Shown here: positions 1-5,853 of the stretch, one piece after another
How the letters are laid out: the number at the start of each line of letters is the position of its first letter
Numbering within the stretch: the stretch's first letter is position 1
From: Planctomycetota bacterium
Lineage (GTDB): Bacteria > Planctomycetota > PLA2 > JAEUHO01
Reading direction: 5' to 3'
NCBI GenBank assembly: GCA_026647295.1
Contig: JAPKHB010000239.1
Span: 1 to 6,254, forward strand
DNA length: 6,254 nucleotides
The notes under the pieces: model-generated
What the model was told of the DNA's origin: nothing
Databases searched by the model: none
What the model saw: only the letters and a program-made list of their open reading frames with translations
Position numbers and translations under genes: made by a program

Positions 1-717
1 GCGAGCAACGACGGCTACCTGCTCCAGTACTTCCAGGAGCGGGGGATCCCCTGCCTCGGCATCGAGCCGGCGTCCAACGTGGCGGAGGCGGCCCGCGCGC
101 GCGGGATCGACACCGTGTCGCGCTTCTTCGGCACGGAGACGGCGCGCGCCCTGCGCGCCGAGCGCGGCCCGGTGGACCTGCTGCTCGGCAACAACGTGCT
201 CGCCCACGTGCCGGACCTGAACGACTTCGTGGCGGGGATGGCCCGCTTCCTGGCCCCGGACGGCACGATCACGATGGAGTTCCCGCACCTGCTGCGGCTG
301 ATGGACGAGAACCAGTTCGACACGATCTACCACGAGCACTTCTCCTACTTCTCGTTCACGGTCGTCGAGAAGGTCTTCGCGGCCCACGGCCTCACGCTGG
401 TGGACGTCGACGAGCTCCCGACCCACGGCGGCTCGCTGCGCATCTACGCGCGGCACGCCGAGGCGAAGCCTCCGATCGGCCGCGCCGTCGAGGCGCTGCG
501 CGAGCGCGAGGCCGACCTCGGCGTCGAGACCCTCGGCTTCTACGCGCCCTTTGCAGCGCGGGGGTCCTCGGCCCCCTGCGCCCCGCCGCGGCCGAGGAGG
601 ATCCGCGCCGGGCGGCCGAGCAGGCGGAGCTCCAGCGCATGGTGGACGCGCTGCGGCCCGAGGTGGCCCGCCTGCGCGGCCTGGCGTGGAAACACGAGGT
701 CCCGGCGGCCGTCCTGA
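1..717 (+). CDS. C-methyltransferase-type SAM-dependent methyltransferase, cut at both ends
   Basis: The frame enters from the left edge, so the N-terminus is missing. Counting residues from base 1, it shows the SAM-binding start ASNDGYLL (1-8), the acidic loop GIEPASNVA ending strand 2, GNNVLAHVPD (63-72), the HEHFSYFSF block (111-119) and THGGSLRIYA (141-150). These are hallmarks of the NDP-hexose C-methyltransferase group (TylCIII/NovU/TcaB9-like), enzymes that methylate a keto-sugar carbon for deoxysugar or O-antigen synthesis in the cytoplasm. The match stops after FYAPFAAR (to about base 561). The expected C-terminal domain, with its GYGA.AKG-type motif, is absent from all three forward frames. 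The last ~50 codons are Arg/Pro/Ser-rich shadow sequence that overlaps the next gene, with a TGA at 715-717. I infer a truncated remnant, probably inactive. Family assignment is firm; the exact substrate is unknown. Confidence 0.8.
   Translation, partial: ASNDGYLLQYFQERGIPCLGIEPASNVAEAARARGIDTVSRFFGTETARALRAERGPVDLLLGNNVLAHVPDLNDFVAGMARFLAPDGTITMEFPHLLRLMDENQFDTIYHEHFSYFSFTVVEKVFAAHGLTLVDVDELPTHGGSLRIYARHAEAKPPIGRAVEALREREADLGVETLGFYAPFAARGSSAPCAPPRPRRIRAGRPSRRSSSAWWTRCGPRWPACAAWRGNTRSRRPS
549..638 (+). other. Start-less signal-peptide-like coding segment at gene junction
   Basis: In the frame of the downstream metallopeptidase, this stretch reads LCSAGVLGPLRPAAAEED followed by charged residues up to the ATG at 639. 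A hydrophobic run ending in P-A-A-A before an acidic mature-like start resembles the tail of a Sec signal peptide (cleavage after AAA is plausible). Tracing this frame upstream to about base 360 gives no ATG, GTG or TTG, only codons antiphase to the methyltransferase. The true start and n-region of the peptidase therefore seem to have been lost where the methyltransferase sequence begins. This is inferred from composition; no signal-peptide predictor was run. Confidence 0.5.
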
Positions 718-2375
718 GCCGGGCGGAGGTCGAGGCGTTCATGCTGGCCGAGCTCGACGAGGAGCTCCCGCCCGACAAGCGGGCGTTGGCCGTGCGCATC
801 CTCAACCGCCACCACCTGCTGCGGCCGGGCGAGGATCCGGTCGCGATGCAGATCGAGGCGATGCGCGAGATGGTGGCGGGCTTCTACGACCCGGACACCA
901 AGCGGTTCTACGTCGTGGAGGGGATGACCGGCCACGGCATGAAGCCCACGATCGTGCACGAACTGGTGCACGCGCTCGAGGACCAGCACTTCGACCTGGA
1001 GGCGATCGAGAAGCCCTACCGCGAGACCGACCCCGACCGGAGCTTTGCGATCCGCTGCGTCTGGGAGGGGAGCGCCGAGTGGGTGCGGCGGCGCTACCAG
1101 ATCGAGGACGCGGCGGTGGACGGCGAGTACTACCGCCAGCAGATGGAGGGCGCCGAGGAGCAGGCCCGGACCCAGGTCCGCCTGCTGACCGAGCGCATCC
1201 CGGCCTACATGGTGCTCTCGACGCTGCTCCACTACCGCGTCGGGCCCCACTTCATCCTCGAGGCGGTCGGGGACGACCTGCCCGGGGGGATCGCCCGCGT
1301 GCTGGCCGACCCGCCGACGACCCAGGAACAGGTGCTCTACCCCCATCGTTGGCTCGGCCCCGAGCGCGACCATCCGCGCCGGGTGATCTGGGCCCCGGAC
1401 TTCGACCCGGCGCGCGCCAAGCGGGGGCGGGTCCTCTTCCGCGGCACGGTGGGCGAACTCGACCTTGCGACCTTCCTGGACTACTTCGTCGGCGACAACG
1501 ACGGCCGCCTGACCGAAGCGGGCATCGCGGCGGGCCGGTACGTGGCGGCCGAAGCGCGCGAGGCCGCCCAGGGCTGGGACGCCGGGGAGGCGGTGTACCT
1601 GGAACTCGACGGCGGGCGGGTGCTCGTGGCGCAGGCGCTGGCCTTTGACCGGGAGGAGGACGCCGTGGAGGCGGCCGGGACCCTCTGGCGCGCGCTCACG
1701 CTGGCGTACGCCGACAGCCTCGTGCGGCCCGGCGGCCCCGGGGCGGAGCCCCCCGACTTCGCAGCGGCGCCGGAGACGTCCGCGCTGCTGGCCAGCGAGC
1801 ACGGCGTCGCGCGCATCCTGCGCCGCGGGCGCGAGGTGCTCTGGCTCGACGGGGGGACCGCCGCCGAGCACGCCGAGTTCTGGCCCGCGCTGGCGGCCAC
1901 GCGCTTCGAAGCCGACCCGCGCGACCGCGGGGACGGGACCACCGCCGCCGCGGCCTTCGCCGGCTGCGACGTGGTGGACCTGGAGCGCGGGGTCGGCCTC
2001 GTGCTGCCGGCGGGGGAGTGGACCGCGCTGGAGGATCCGGCGGAGGGCGTCTTCGCGCACCTGCGCGGGGCCGCGATGGAGGTCGAGGTGCGCGTCGCCG
2101 ACCAGGCCGCCACGCCCGCGGGGATCACCCACGTGTTCCAGCAGGCGCTGGGCCCCATGTTCCGCGCGGAAGGCCAGGAGCCGATCGCCTCGCGGTTCGG
2201 GCCCGGGCTCCGCTACGACCTGCCCGGCGGCCAGGGGGTCTCGCTCTTCGCCGTGAGCGACGCCGCGCGCCTCTACGTCGCCGTGGTCCGCCAGACCGCC
2301 CCCGTCGAGCGGGACGCGCTCGCCGCGGCCGTCGACCGGCTCTTCGCGGGCCTGCGTTCGGTCCCGTCCTACTGA
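639..2375 (+). CDS. Putative HExxH zinc metallopeptidase, N-terminus probably truncated
   Basis: 578 residues are counted from the first available in-frame start (ATG 639); no convincing Shine-Dalgarno precedes it. The key block is PTIVHELVHALEDQHFDL, with HELVH at residues 107-111. It is preceded by GFYDPDTKRFYVV and followed 32 residues later by WEGSAEWVRRRY, whose E143 is a good candidate third zinc ligand (gluzincin-like HExxH...E). The same arrangement (YDP..., HEL.HALQDQHF, EG.A) occurs in poorly characterised secreted or surface proteins, including the haloarchaeal Hvo_1808 type. Residues ~290-578 form a second region I do not recognise. Its last ~120 residues alternate short strands and end in a helix, a little like a PsbP/DUF1795-type fold (weak inference). 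No transmembrane segment is visible. Upstream codons look like a signal peptide without a start codon, so the native protein was probably exported and this copy may be 5'-truncated. Peptidase activity is predicted only. Confidence 0.75.
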   Translation: MVDALRPEVARLRGLAWKHEVPAAVLSRAEVEAFMLAELDEELPPDKRALAVRILNRHHLLRPGEDPVAMQIEAMREMVAGFYDPDTKRFYVVEGMTGHGMKPTIVHELVHALEDQHFDLEAIEKPYRETDPDRSFAIRCVWEGSAEWVRRRYQIEDAAVDGEYYRQQMEGAEEQARTQVRLLTERIPAYMVLSTLLHYRVGPHFILEAVGDDLPGGIARVLADPPTTQEQVLYPHRWLGPERDHPRRVIWAPDFDPARAKRGRVLFRGTVGELDLATFLDYFVGDNDGRLTEAGIAAGRYVAAEAREAAQGWDAGEAVYLELDGGRVLVAQALAFDREEDAVEAAGTLWRALTLAYADSLVRPGGPGAEPPDFAAAPETSALLASEHGVARILRRGREVLWLDGGTAAEHAEFWPALAATRFEADPRDRGDGTTAAAAFAGCDVVDLERGVGLVLPAGEWTALEDPAEGVFAHLRGAAMEVEVRVADQAATPAGITHVFQQALGPMFRAEGQEPIASRFGPGLRYDLPGGQGVSLFAVSDAARLYVAVVRQTAPVERDALAAAVDRLFAGLRSVPSY

Positions 2376-2435
2376 TCCCCGGCCGCGCGGCCGGCCGGCC
2401 CGGCGCGACCGGCCGCCGGGGTGCGCCGGCCCCGA
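2376..2435. terminator. GC-rich inverted repeats between convergent genes
   Basis: This 60-bp gap separates the stop of the metallopeptidase (TGA 2373-2375) from the stop of the leftward small gene (TGA complement 2436-2438). It contains the palindrome GGCCGCGCGGCC (2381-2392) and a 7-bp pairing CCCCGGC/GCCGGGG (2377-2383 with 2415-2421), plus repeated GGCC blocks. Such structure between convergent genes could act as a bidirectional transcription end. There is no T-tract on either strand, so it is not a classical intrinsic terminator, and chance pairing is likely at this GC content. Confidence 0.3.
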
Positions 2436-2729
2436 TCAGCCTGCGACTTCGCCCAGCCGGCGGATCGAGCGCACGTCGGCGGCGGGCACGACGAGCCGGT
2501 CGAAGCGCTTCCAGACGCCAAAGCGCGCCGCCTGGGAGAGCCAGGCCTCCTTGCTCACCCGCCGGCCGTGGGCGTCGGCCTGGGCCTCGTCGTGCACGTC
2601 CCCGTCCAGCAACACCACGCCCTCGGGGCGCACCGTGTCGCAGCGTCCGACGTAGAGGCGGGAGCCGTGCGTGTCGACCACGACCGTGATGCCGTGCAGG
2701 TCCCCCTTGTCGGAGTGGAACGTCCCCAC
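2436..2729 (-). CDS. Small unknown protein coupled to bacilliredoxin
   Basis: 97 residues are read from GTG 2729. No other start lies near in frame, and the family-like sequence begins right there (GTFHSDKGDLHGITVVVDT). The GTG is 4 nt after the bacilliredoxin TAA, so translation is probably coupled; a weak AAGG overlaps that stop. I do not recognise a named family. Visible features: a strand-rich N-terminal half (ITVVVDT, LYVGRCDT, VVLLDGDVHDE), one cysteine (C30), histidines at 5, 12, 21, 46 and 54 with nearby acids, then a helix with W63 and AARFGVWKRFDR (67-78), and the strand LVVPAADVRSIRRLGEV at the end. It is soluble, with no signal peptide or membrane segment. The mixed composition, unlike the Arg/Pro-rich shadow frames, supports real coding. 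Position behind a thiol-redox gene hints at a related role, but no function can be assigned. Confidence 0.7.
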   Translation of the reverse strand: MGTFHSDKGDLHGITVVVDTHGSRLYVGRCDTVRPEGVVLLDGDVHDEAQADAHGRRVSKEAWLSQAARFGVWKRFDRLVVPAADVRSIRRLGEVAG

Positions 2730-2733
2730 CGCC

Positions 2734-3156
2734 TTACCGGGGCTGGGCGAGGGCCTCGAAGGCCGAGACCAGGTCGAAGGCGATCGCCGGGGCGTCGCGG
2801 CTCTCGATGCGGTGGCGCGGCACGAAGTCGACCAGTTCCTGGTCCCGGAACAGCGCGATGCTGGGGCTGCTGGGCGGGACCTGGGAGAAGTAGGAGCGCG
2901 CGCGGGCCGTCGCCTCGAGATCCTGGCCGGCGAACACCGTGCCCACGTGCTCGGGGCGCTGTTCGGAGCGCAGGGCGAGGCGCAGCGCCGGGCGGGCCAT
3001 GCCCGCGGCACAGCCGCACACCGAGTTGACGAACACGAGCTTGGTGCCCGGCCGGGCCATGAAGGCGTCCACCTCGGCGGCCGTGCGCAACTCGGTCGCG
3101 CCCATGGAGGTCATGTCTTCGCGCATGGGCTGGACGAGGACGGGGTCGTAGGGCAT
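2734..3156 (-). CDS. BrxA/BrxB (YphP/YqiW) family bacilliredoxin
   Basis: 140 residues, close to the 144 of Bacillus YphP. It aligns by eye along its whole length with that family: YDPVLVQPMREDMTSMGATEL at the start, then the redox block VNSVCGCAAGMARPA with the family's C-G-C motif at C47-C49, then VFAGQDLEATARAR, PPSSPSIALF (cis-proline region) and FVPRHRIE. In Firmicutes these thioredoxin-fold proteins remove bacillithiol from S-thiolated proteins. Many Gram-negative bacteria carry homologues, where the low-molecular-weight thiol partner may differ. The start at 3156 is chosen because homology begins with MPYDP and a GGAG lies 6 nt upstream; the longer frame to 3288 adds only Pro/Ala/Gly-rich low-complexity sequence. 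It is the first gene of a pair with the small unknown gene 4 nt downstream. Cytoplasmic. Confidence 0.93.
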   Translation of the reverse strand: MPYDPVLVQPMREDMTSMGATELRTAAEVDAFMARPGTKLVFVNSVCGCAAGMARPALRLALRSEQRPEHVGTVFAGQDLEATARARSYFSQVPPSSPSIALFRDQELVDFVPRHRIESRDAPAIAFDLVSAFEALAQPR

Positions 3157-3210
3157 GGGGGGCTCCGGGGGGGGCCGCCCATCGTACGCCGGGCGCGCCC
3201 CGGGCCGCCT

Positions 3211-3247
3211 CGAAGCCGAGAGCGGGGGCGGCGCCCCCGGAGCTTCG
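3211..3247 (-). terminator. Two-tier hairpin between mlaF-like and bacilliredoxin genes
   Basis: An inner 7-bp stem, CGGGGGC (3223-3229) with GCCCCCG (3233-3239) and a 3-nt loop, sits inside an outer 6-bp pairing, CGAAGC (3211-3216) with GCTTCG (3242-3247), separated by a small asymmetric internal loop. It lies about 50 nt downstream of the ABC ATPase stop and 55 nt upstream of the bacilliredoxin start on the same strand. It could end mlaF transcription or attenuate read-through. There is no T-tract, so termination is uncertain. Confidence 0.35.
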
Positions 3248-3295
3248 GCGGGGCCGGCGGCCTCGAATGATGCACCGGAGCCTGGCACCGTATGG

Positions 3296-4168
3296 TCAAT
3301 CTTCGCCGACGAGTTGGCGCAGGATCTCGCCGGCCTCGGCGCGCGGCTCGGTGAGGGGGGCGCGGCGTACGAAGTCGCGCACGACGGGGTCCGTGCTCGC
3401 GGCCATCTCCTCGAAGGTGCCGGTGAAGACGACCCGCGCCCCCCCGGCCTGCGGCGCGAGCATGACGATCCGGTCCGCGATGATCCGCACGCTCTCCATC
3501 TCGTGGGTCACCACCACGATCGCCATGTTGAAGGCCCGGTTCAGGTTGCGGATGAGGTCGTCGATGCCTCGGCCGATCCGGGGGTCCAGGCCCGCGGAGG
3601 GTTCGTCGCAAAAGAGCAGGCGGGGGTCCATCGAGATCGCGCGCGCAAAGGCCACGCGTTTGCGCTGGCCGCCGCTCAACTGGTCCGGCAGACGGTGCTC
3701 GAAGCCCGAGAGCTGGACGAGGCCGAGCTTCATGCGCACGCTGATGTCGATGATCTTGGGGTCGAGGCCCGTGTGCTGCTGGAGCGGCAGGGCGACGTTC
3801 TCCCACACCGACATCGACCCGAACAGCGCCCCGCTCTGGTAGACCATCCCCAGGTTGCGGTAGACCTCGGCCTTCTCGCGCTCGGTGGCCCGCAGCATGT
3901 CCACGCCGAGCACGCGCACCGAGCCGGCCACGGGCTCCAGCACGCCCAGCATGCACTTGAGCAGCGAGGACTTGCCCGAGCCCGAGCCGCCCAGGATCAC
4001 CACGACCTCGCCCTGGCGCACGGTGAGGCTCACGCCGTTGAGCACGACCTGCTGGTCGTAGCGCACGACGAGGTCCTTGACCTCCACCACGGGTTCGTCG
4101 CCGCCTCCGCGGGCCGCGCGCGGACGCGGCGCGGGGGGAGCCGGGGGGGACGCGTCGGCGGGCGGCAC
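3296..4168 (-). CDS. mlaF: MlaF-type ABC transporter ATP-binding protein
   Basis: The ATPase subunit of an Mla/Mce-type phospholipid transporter, which works at the inner membrane with an MlaE-type permease and MCE proteins. Every nucleotide-binding motif is present: Walker A GGSGSGKSS, Q-loop in YQSGALF, signature LSGGQRKR, Walker B LLFCDEPSAGLDP and H-loop VVTHE. The MlaF flavour comes from QSGALFGSMSVWENVALPL, QHTGLDPKII and a tail block DPVVRDFV matching the family's DP.VR.F. The start is uncertain because all candidates are GTG. GTG 4234 adds a Pro/Ala-rich leader; GTG 4168 (chosen, 290 aa) keeps a short low-complexity lead-in to DEPVVEVKDL; GTG 4090 gives the usual ~264 aa. None has a well-spaced ribosome site. 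No permease or MCE gene adjoins it: downstream is the bacilliredoxin and upstream the divergent PGK-like gene, so it is an orphan here. The symbol reflects family, not proven orthology. Confidence 0.9.
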   Translation of the reverse strand: MPPADASPPAPPAPRPRAARGGGDEPVVEVKDLVVRYDQQVVLNGVSLTVRQGEVVVILGGSGSGKSSLLKCMLGVLEPVAGSVRVLGVDMLRATEREKAEVYRNLGMVYQSGALFGSMSVWENVALPLQQHTGLDPKIIDISVRMKLGLVQLSGFEHRLPDQLSGGQRKRVAFARAISMDPRLLFCDEPSAGLDPRIGRGIDDLIRNLNRAFNMAIVVVTHEMESVRIIADRIVMLAPQAGGARVVFTGTFEEMAASTDPVVRDFVRRAPLTEPRAEAGEILRQLVGED

Positions 4169-4175
4169 GCGGGCC

Positions 4176-4181
4176 AGTGTA
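4176..4181 (-). promoter_or_regulatory. Candidate -10 for the mlaF-like gene
   Basis: On the minus strand, TACACT (4181 to 4176) fits the TAnnnT pattern of a -10 box. It would place the start of transcription near 4169, next to the GTG at 4168, implying a leaderless message or use of the GTG at 4090. No convincing -35 is visible. It overlaps one copy of the 11-bp repeat TATTCGGGCGC. Weak evidence. Confidence 0.25.
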
Positions 4182-4270
4182 TTCGGGCGCGCGCTGCCTG
4201 CCCCGCGCCCCGCCGTCGCGCCCAGGGGCGGCACGCTGCGGTAGAGGGGCCCGCGGCGCCCCCCGACCGC

Positions 4271-4276
4271 TATATT
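4271..4276 (+). promoter_or_regulatory. Candidate -10 for the PGK-like gene
   Basis: TATATT stands out as an AT-rich hexamer in GC-rich surroundings, 41 nt before the ATG at 4318, which would give a leader of about 35 nt. The flanking pattern (CG.CTAT..T) recurs just before the tRNA gene (CGGCTATCAT). No -35 match lies 16-18 nt upstream. The leader contains a 6-bp hairpin (4286-4304). Confidence 0.4.
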
Positions 4277-4307
4277 CGGGCGCCATCCCGCGCGCGGTGC
4301 GGGAGGC

Positions 4308-4311
4308 GGAG
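4308..4311 (+). promoter_or_regulatory. Ribosome binding site deciding the PGK-like start
   Basis: GGAG ends 6 nt before ATG 4318, with a second purine block GGGAGG at 4301-4306. This supports 4318 over the GTG at 4177, which has no such site and would put the promoter-like TATATT inside the gene. Confidence 0.6.
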
Positions 4312-4317
4312 CGCCCC

Positions 4318-5703
4318 ATGCCCCAGTTGCGCGACGAGACCTTCGAGCACGCCCTGCGCCAGGCCGCCGGCTTCGGCGGCGCCCCGGCCACGATCGAGGA
4401 GCGCCTGGCCCGGATCCCGACGCTGGAGTCGCTGGCCGACCTGCCGCCGGGCACGCCGGTGTGGGTCCGCGCCGACCTCGACGTGGCCGACCGCGACGGG
4501 GTGATCGGCGACGACCCCCGGTTGGCCAGCCTGCACGAAACCCTGGCGGTCGGACGCGCGCAGGGCTGGCGCATGCTCCTCATCGGCCACAAGGGCCGCG
4601 AGCCCGACACCACGCTCGAGTACGTGCACCAGCGGCTCAAGGACATCGAGCCGGGCTGCGGCCCGTTCATCCGGGACTGGTTCGACGAGCACGCCGAGAC
4701 GCTCACCGGCGTGGCGGTCAAGGCCGTCGAGGGGCTCAAGCCGGGCCAGTTCCTCGTGTTCGAGAACGTGCGGCGCTACGCCTTCGAGCGCCGGCTGTGG
4801 ACCGCGGTTCCGGAGCAACTCGCCGGCATCGCCGACGACTTCGAGCGCATCGCGAGCGCCTTCCGCCAAGGGGCGACGGTGTACGTGAACGACGCCATCG
4901 CGGCCGGCAACAAGGACTTCTCGTCGACCGCGCTGCCGCTGGCGATGGGCCGGGTGGCGCTCGGCGCCTTTGCGCGCCGGGAACTCGGCCAACACGTCGT
5001 GCGGGCCCGCGAGGCCGGCCTGGTGATCTTCTCGGGCCTCAAGCTCGACAAGTTGAAGGACCTGCACGGGATCGTCCGCCGGGGCCGCGTCGAGTTGATC
5101 CTGGCCGGGGGGAGCCTCGCCATGGCCATGCTCCGGGCCCTGGGCGAGATCGAGGGGCGGGAGCGCTCCATCGGCGCCGCGGGCAACGAGGCGAACAAGG
5201 GGGCCAAGGCCTACGTGCCGTCTTCGGCGGTCGAGCAGGCCCGCCGCCTGCTGGAAGACGCCCGGGCCCGCGACATCCGCGTGGTCCTCCCCACCGACTT
5301 CGTGCTCGAGAGCGAGGCCGTGGTGGGCGAGATCCCGCCCGACGCCTGGCAGCGGGACGTGGGCCCCCGCACGCGGGCCCTGTTCGAGGAGGAGGCGCTC
5401 GCCTGGAGCCGGCGCACGCGCCGGCGGGTGGCCTTCTACAACGGGGTCGTCGGCCAGTTCGAGAACAGCGCCTTCGCGGAGGGGACGCGCGCGCTGGTCG
5501 GCACGCTCAAGCGCCTGCAGCAGGGCGGCATCCAGGTCTTCGTCGGGGGCGGCGAGGGCCGGGCGGCGCTCGAGCGCTTCGGTTCGCTCGGCGACGTGAC
5601 CCATGCCTTCACGGCCGGCGGAACGATCCTCAAGTGCCTGGCCGACCGGCCGCTGCCGTTCCTCGAAGCCCTCGCCGCCCAGGCCCAGCCGGCCGAGGCC
5701 TGA
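4318..5703 (+). CDS. Divergent phosphoglycerate kinase family protein
   Basis: 461 residues against roughly 390-415 for typical PGK, which transfers phosphate between 1,3-bisphosphoglycerate and ADP in glycolysis. About 30 extra residues precede VRADLDV. Conserved positions (yeast numbering in brackets): R51 [21], D53 [23], R68 [38], H91 and R94 in GHKGRE [62, 65], R152 in ENVRRY [121], K242 in SGLKLDK [about 215], LPTDFVLE, YNGVVGQFE (374-382) with the conserved NG and E, and VGGGE (409-413). Changed positions: D55 for N25; the DAFGTAHR block reads DAIAAGNK (H to N198, R168 to K199); nucleotide-loop GGGDT/S reads GGGEG (E413, G414); and the final TGGGA reads TAGGT (432-436). The fold is surely PGK, but substrate handling may differ. 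Automated pipelines would likely call it pgk. No gapA or other glycolytic gene adjoins it. Soluble, cytoplasmic. Confidence 0.88.
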   Translation: MPQLRDETFEHALRQAAGFGGAPATIEERLARIPTLESLADLPPGTPVWVRADLDVADRDGVIGDDPRLASLHETLAVGRAQGWRMLLIGHKGREPDTTLEYVHQRLKDIEPGCGPFIRDWFDEHAETLTGVAVKAVEGLKPGQFLVFENVRRYAFERRLWTAVPEQLAGIADDFERIASAFRQGATVYVNDAIAAGNKDFSSTALPLAMGRVALGAFARRELGQHVVRAREAGLVIFSGLKLDKLKDLHGIVRRGRVELILAGGSLAMAMLRALGEIEGRERSIGAAGNEANKGAKAYVPSSAVEQARRLLEDARARDIRVVLPTDFVLESEAVVGEIPPDAWQRDVGPRTRALFEEEALAWSRRTRRRVAFYNGVVGQFENSAFAEGTRALVGTLKRLQQGGIQVFVGGGEGRAALERFGSLGDVTHAFTAGGTILKCLADRPLPFLEALAAQAQPAEA

Positions 5704-5706
5704 CGG

Positions 5707-5740
5707 CCGGCGGCACGGACCGGCGGCACGGACCGGCGGC
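5707..5740 (+). repeat. 13-nt tandem repeat, 2.6 copies
   Basis: CCGGCGGCACGGA occurs at 5707-5719 and 5720-5732, followed by a partial copy CCGGCGGC at 5733-5740. It starts 4 nt after the PGK-like stop codon. The copies are exact, suggesting replication slippage rather than a binding array. Confidence 0.75.
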
Positions 5741-5834
5741 CCGGGGCCGGCGCCGCCCCGGCGCCCGGCCGCGGGGGGCCCTGCGCCGGCCCCCGGCGCA
5801 CGCGCCGAAGCGGGGCGGGCCGGCGGGCCGCGGC

Positions 5835-5840
5835 TATCAT
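5835..5840 (+). promoter_or_regulatory. Candidate -10 for tRNA-Ala
   Basis: TATCAT ends 13 nt before the tRNA 5' end, giving a predicted leader of about 6 nt, a usual arrangement for bacterial tRNA genes. No -35 box is recognisable in the GC-rich upstream sequence. Confidence 0.4.
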
Positions 5841-5853
5841 GGCCCGGCCTCTA

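Larger units (their letters stand above)
5704..5853. other. Non-coding gap with hairpin potential before the tRNA
   Basis: These 150 bases hold no credible gene. Besides the tandem repeat, GGGGGCC (5774-5780) can pair with GGCCCCC (5788-5794) around a 7-nt loop, a possible end structure for the PGK-like transcript but without a T-tract. The 3' end carries the tRNA promoter candidate. Confidence 0.5.

Noticed and set aside
551..1648. 365-codon plus-strand frame from a TTG
   Set aside because: It is almost entirely Gly/Arg/Pro/Ala, frame-shifted against the metallopeptidase, with no motifs.
540..2132. 530-codon open frame on the minus strand opposite the metallopeptidase
   Set aside because: Its composition is typical of an antisense shadow in GC-rich DNA. 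The plus frame carries HELVH and a coherent protein, so the antisense frame has no support.
3255..3299. Possible promoter for the bacilliredoxin gene: TTGACC (3299 to 3294) with a CATCAT-like -10
   Set aside because: The spacing between the two boxes is about 21 nt, too long for a normal sigma-70 promoter, and TTGACC overlaps the ABC gene's stop codon.
4177..4317. N-terminal extension of the PGK-like protein to GTG 4177
   Set aside because: The segment is low-complexity Arg/Ala/Pro, contains the promoter-like TATATT and lacks a ribosome site, whereas ATG 4318 has a well-spaced GGAG.
3155..4504. 449-codon plus-strand frame opposite the ABC ATPase
   Set aside because: It is antisense to all the ABC motifs, rich in His/Ala/Arg, with no recognisable domain.
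3111..4739. 542-codon minus-strand frame
   Set aside because: It overlaps two recognised genes in a different frame and extends antisense into the PGK-like gene; Arg/Pro/Ser-rich shadow.
4270..5604. 444-codon minus-strand frame opposite the PGK-like gene
   Set aside because: Shadow of the conserved PGK frame; no ribosome site or family features.
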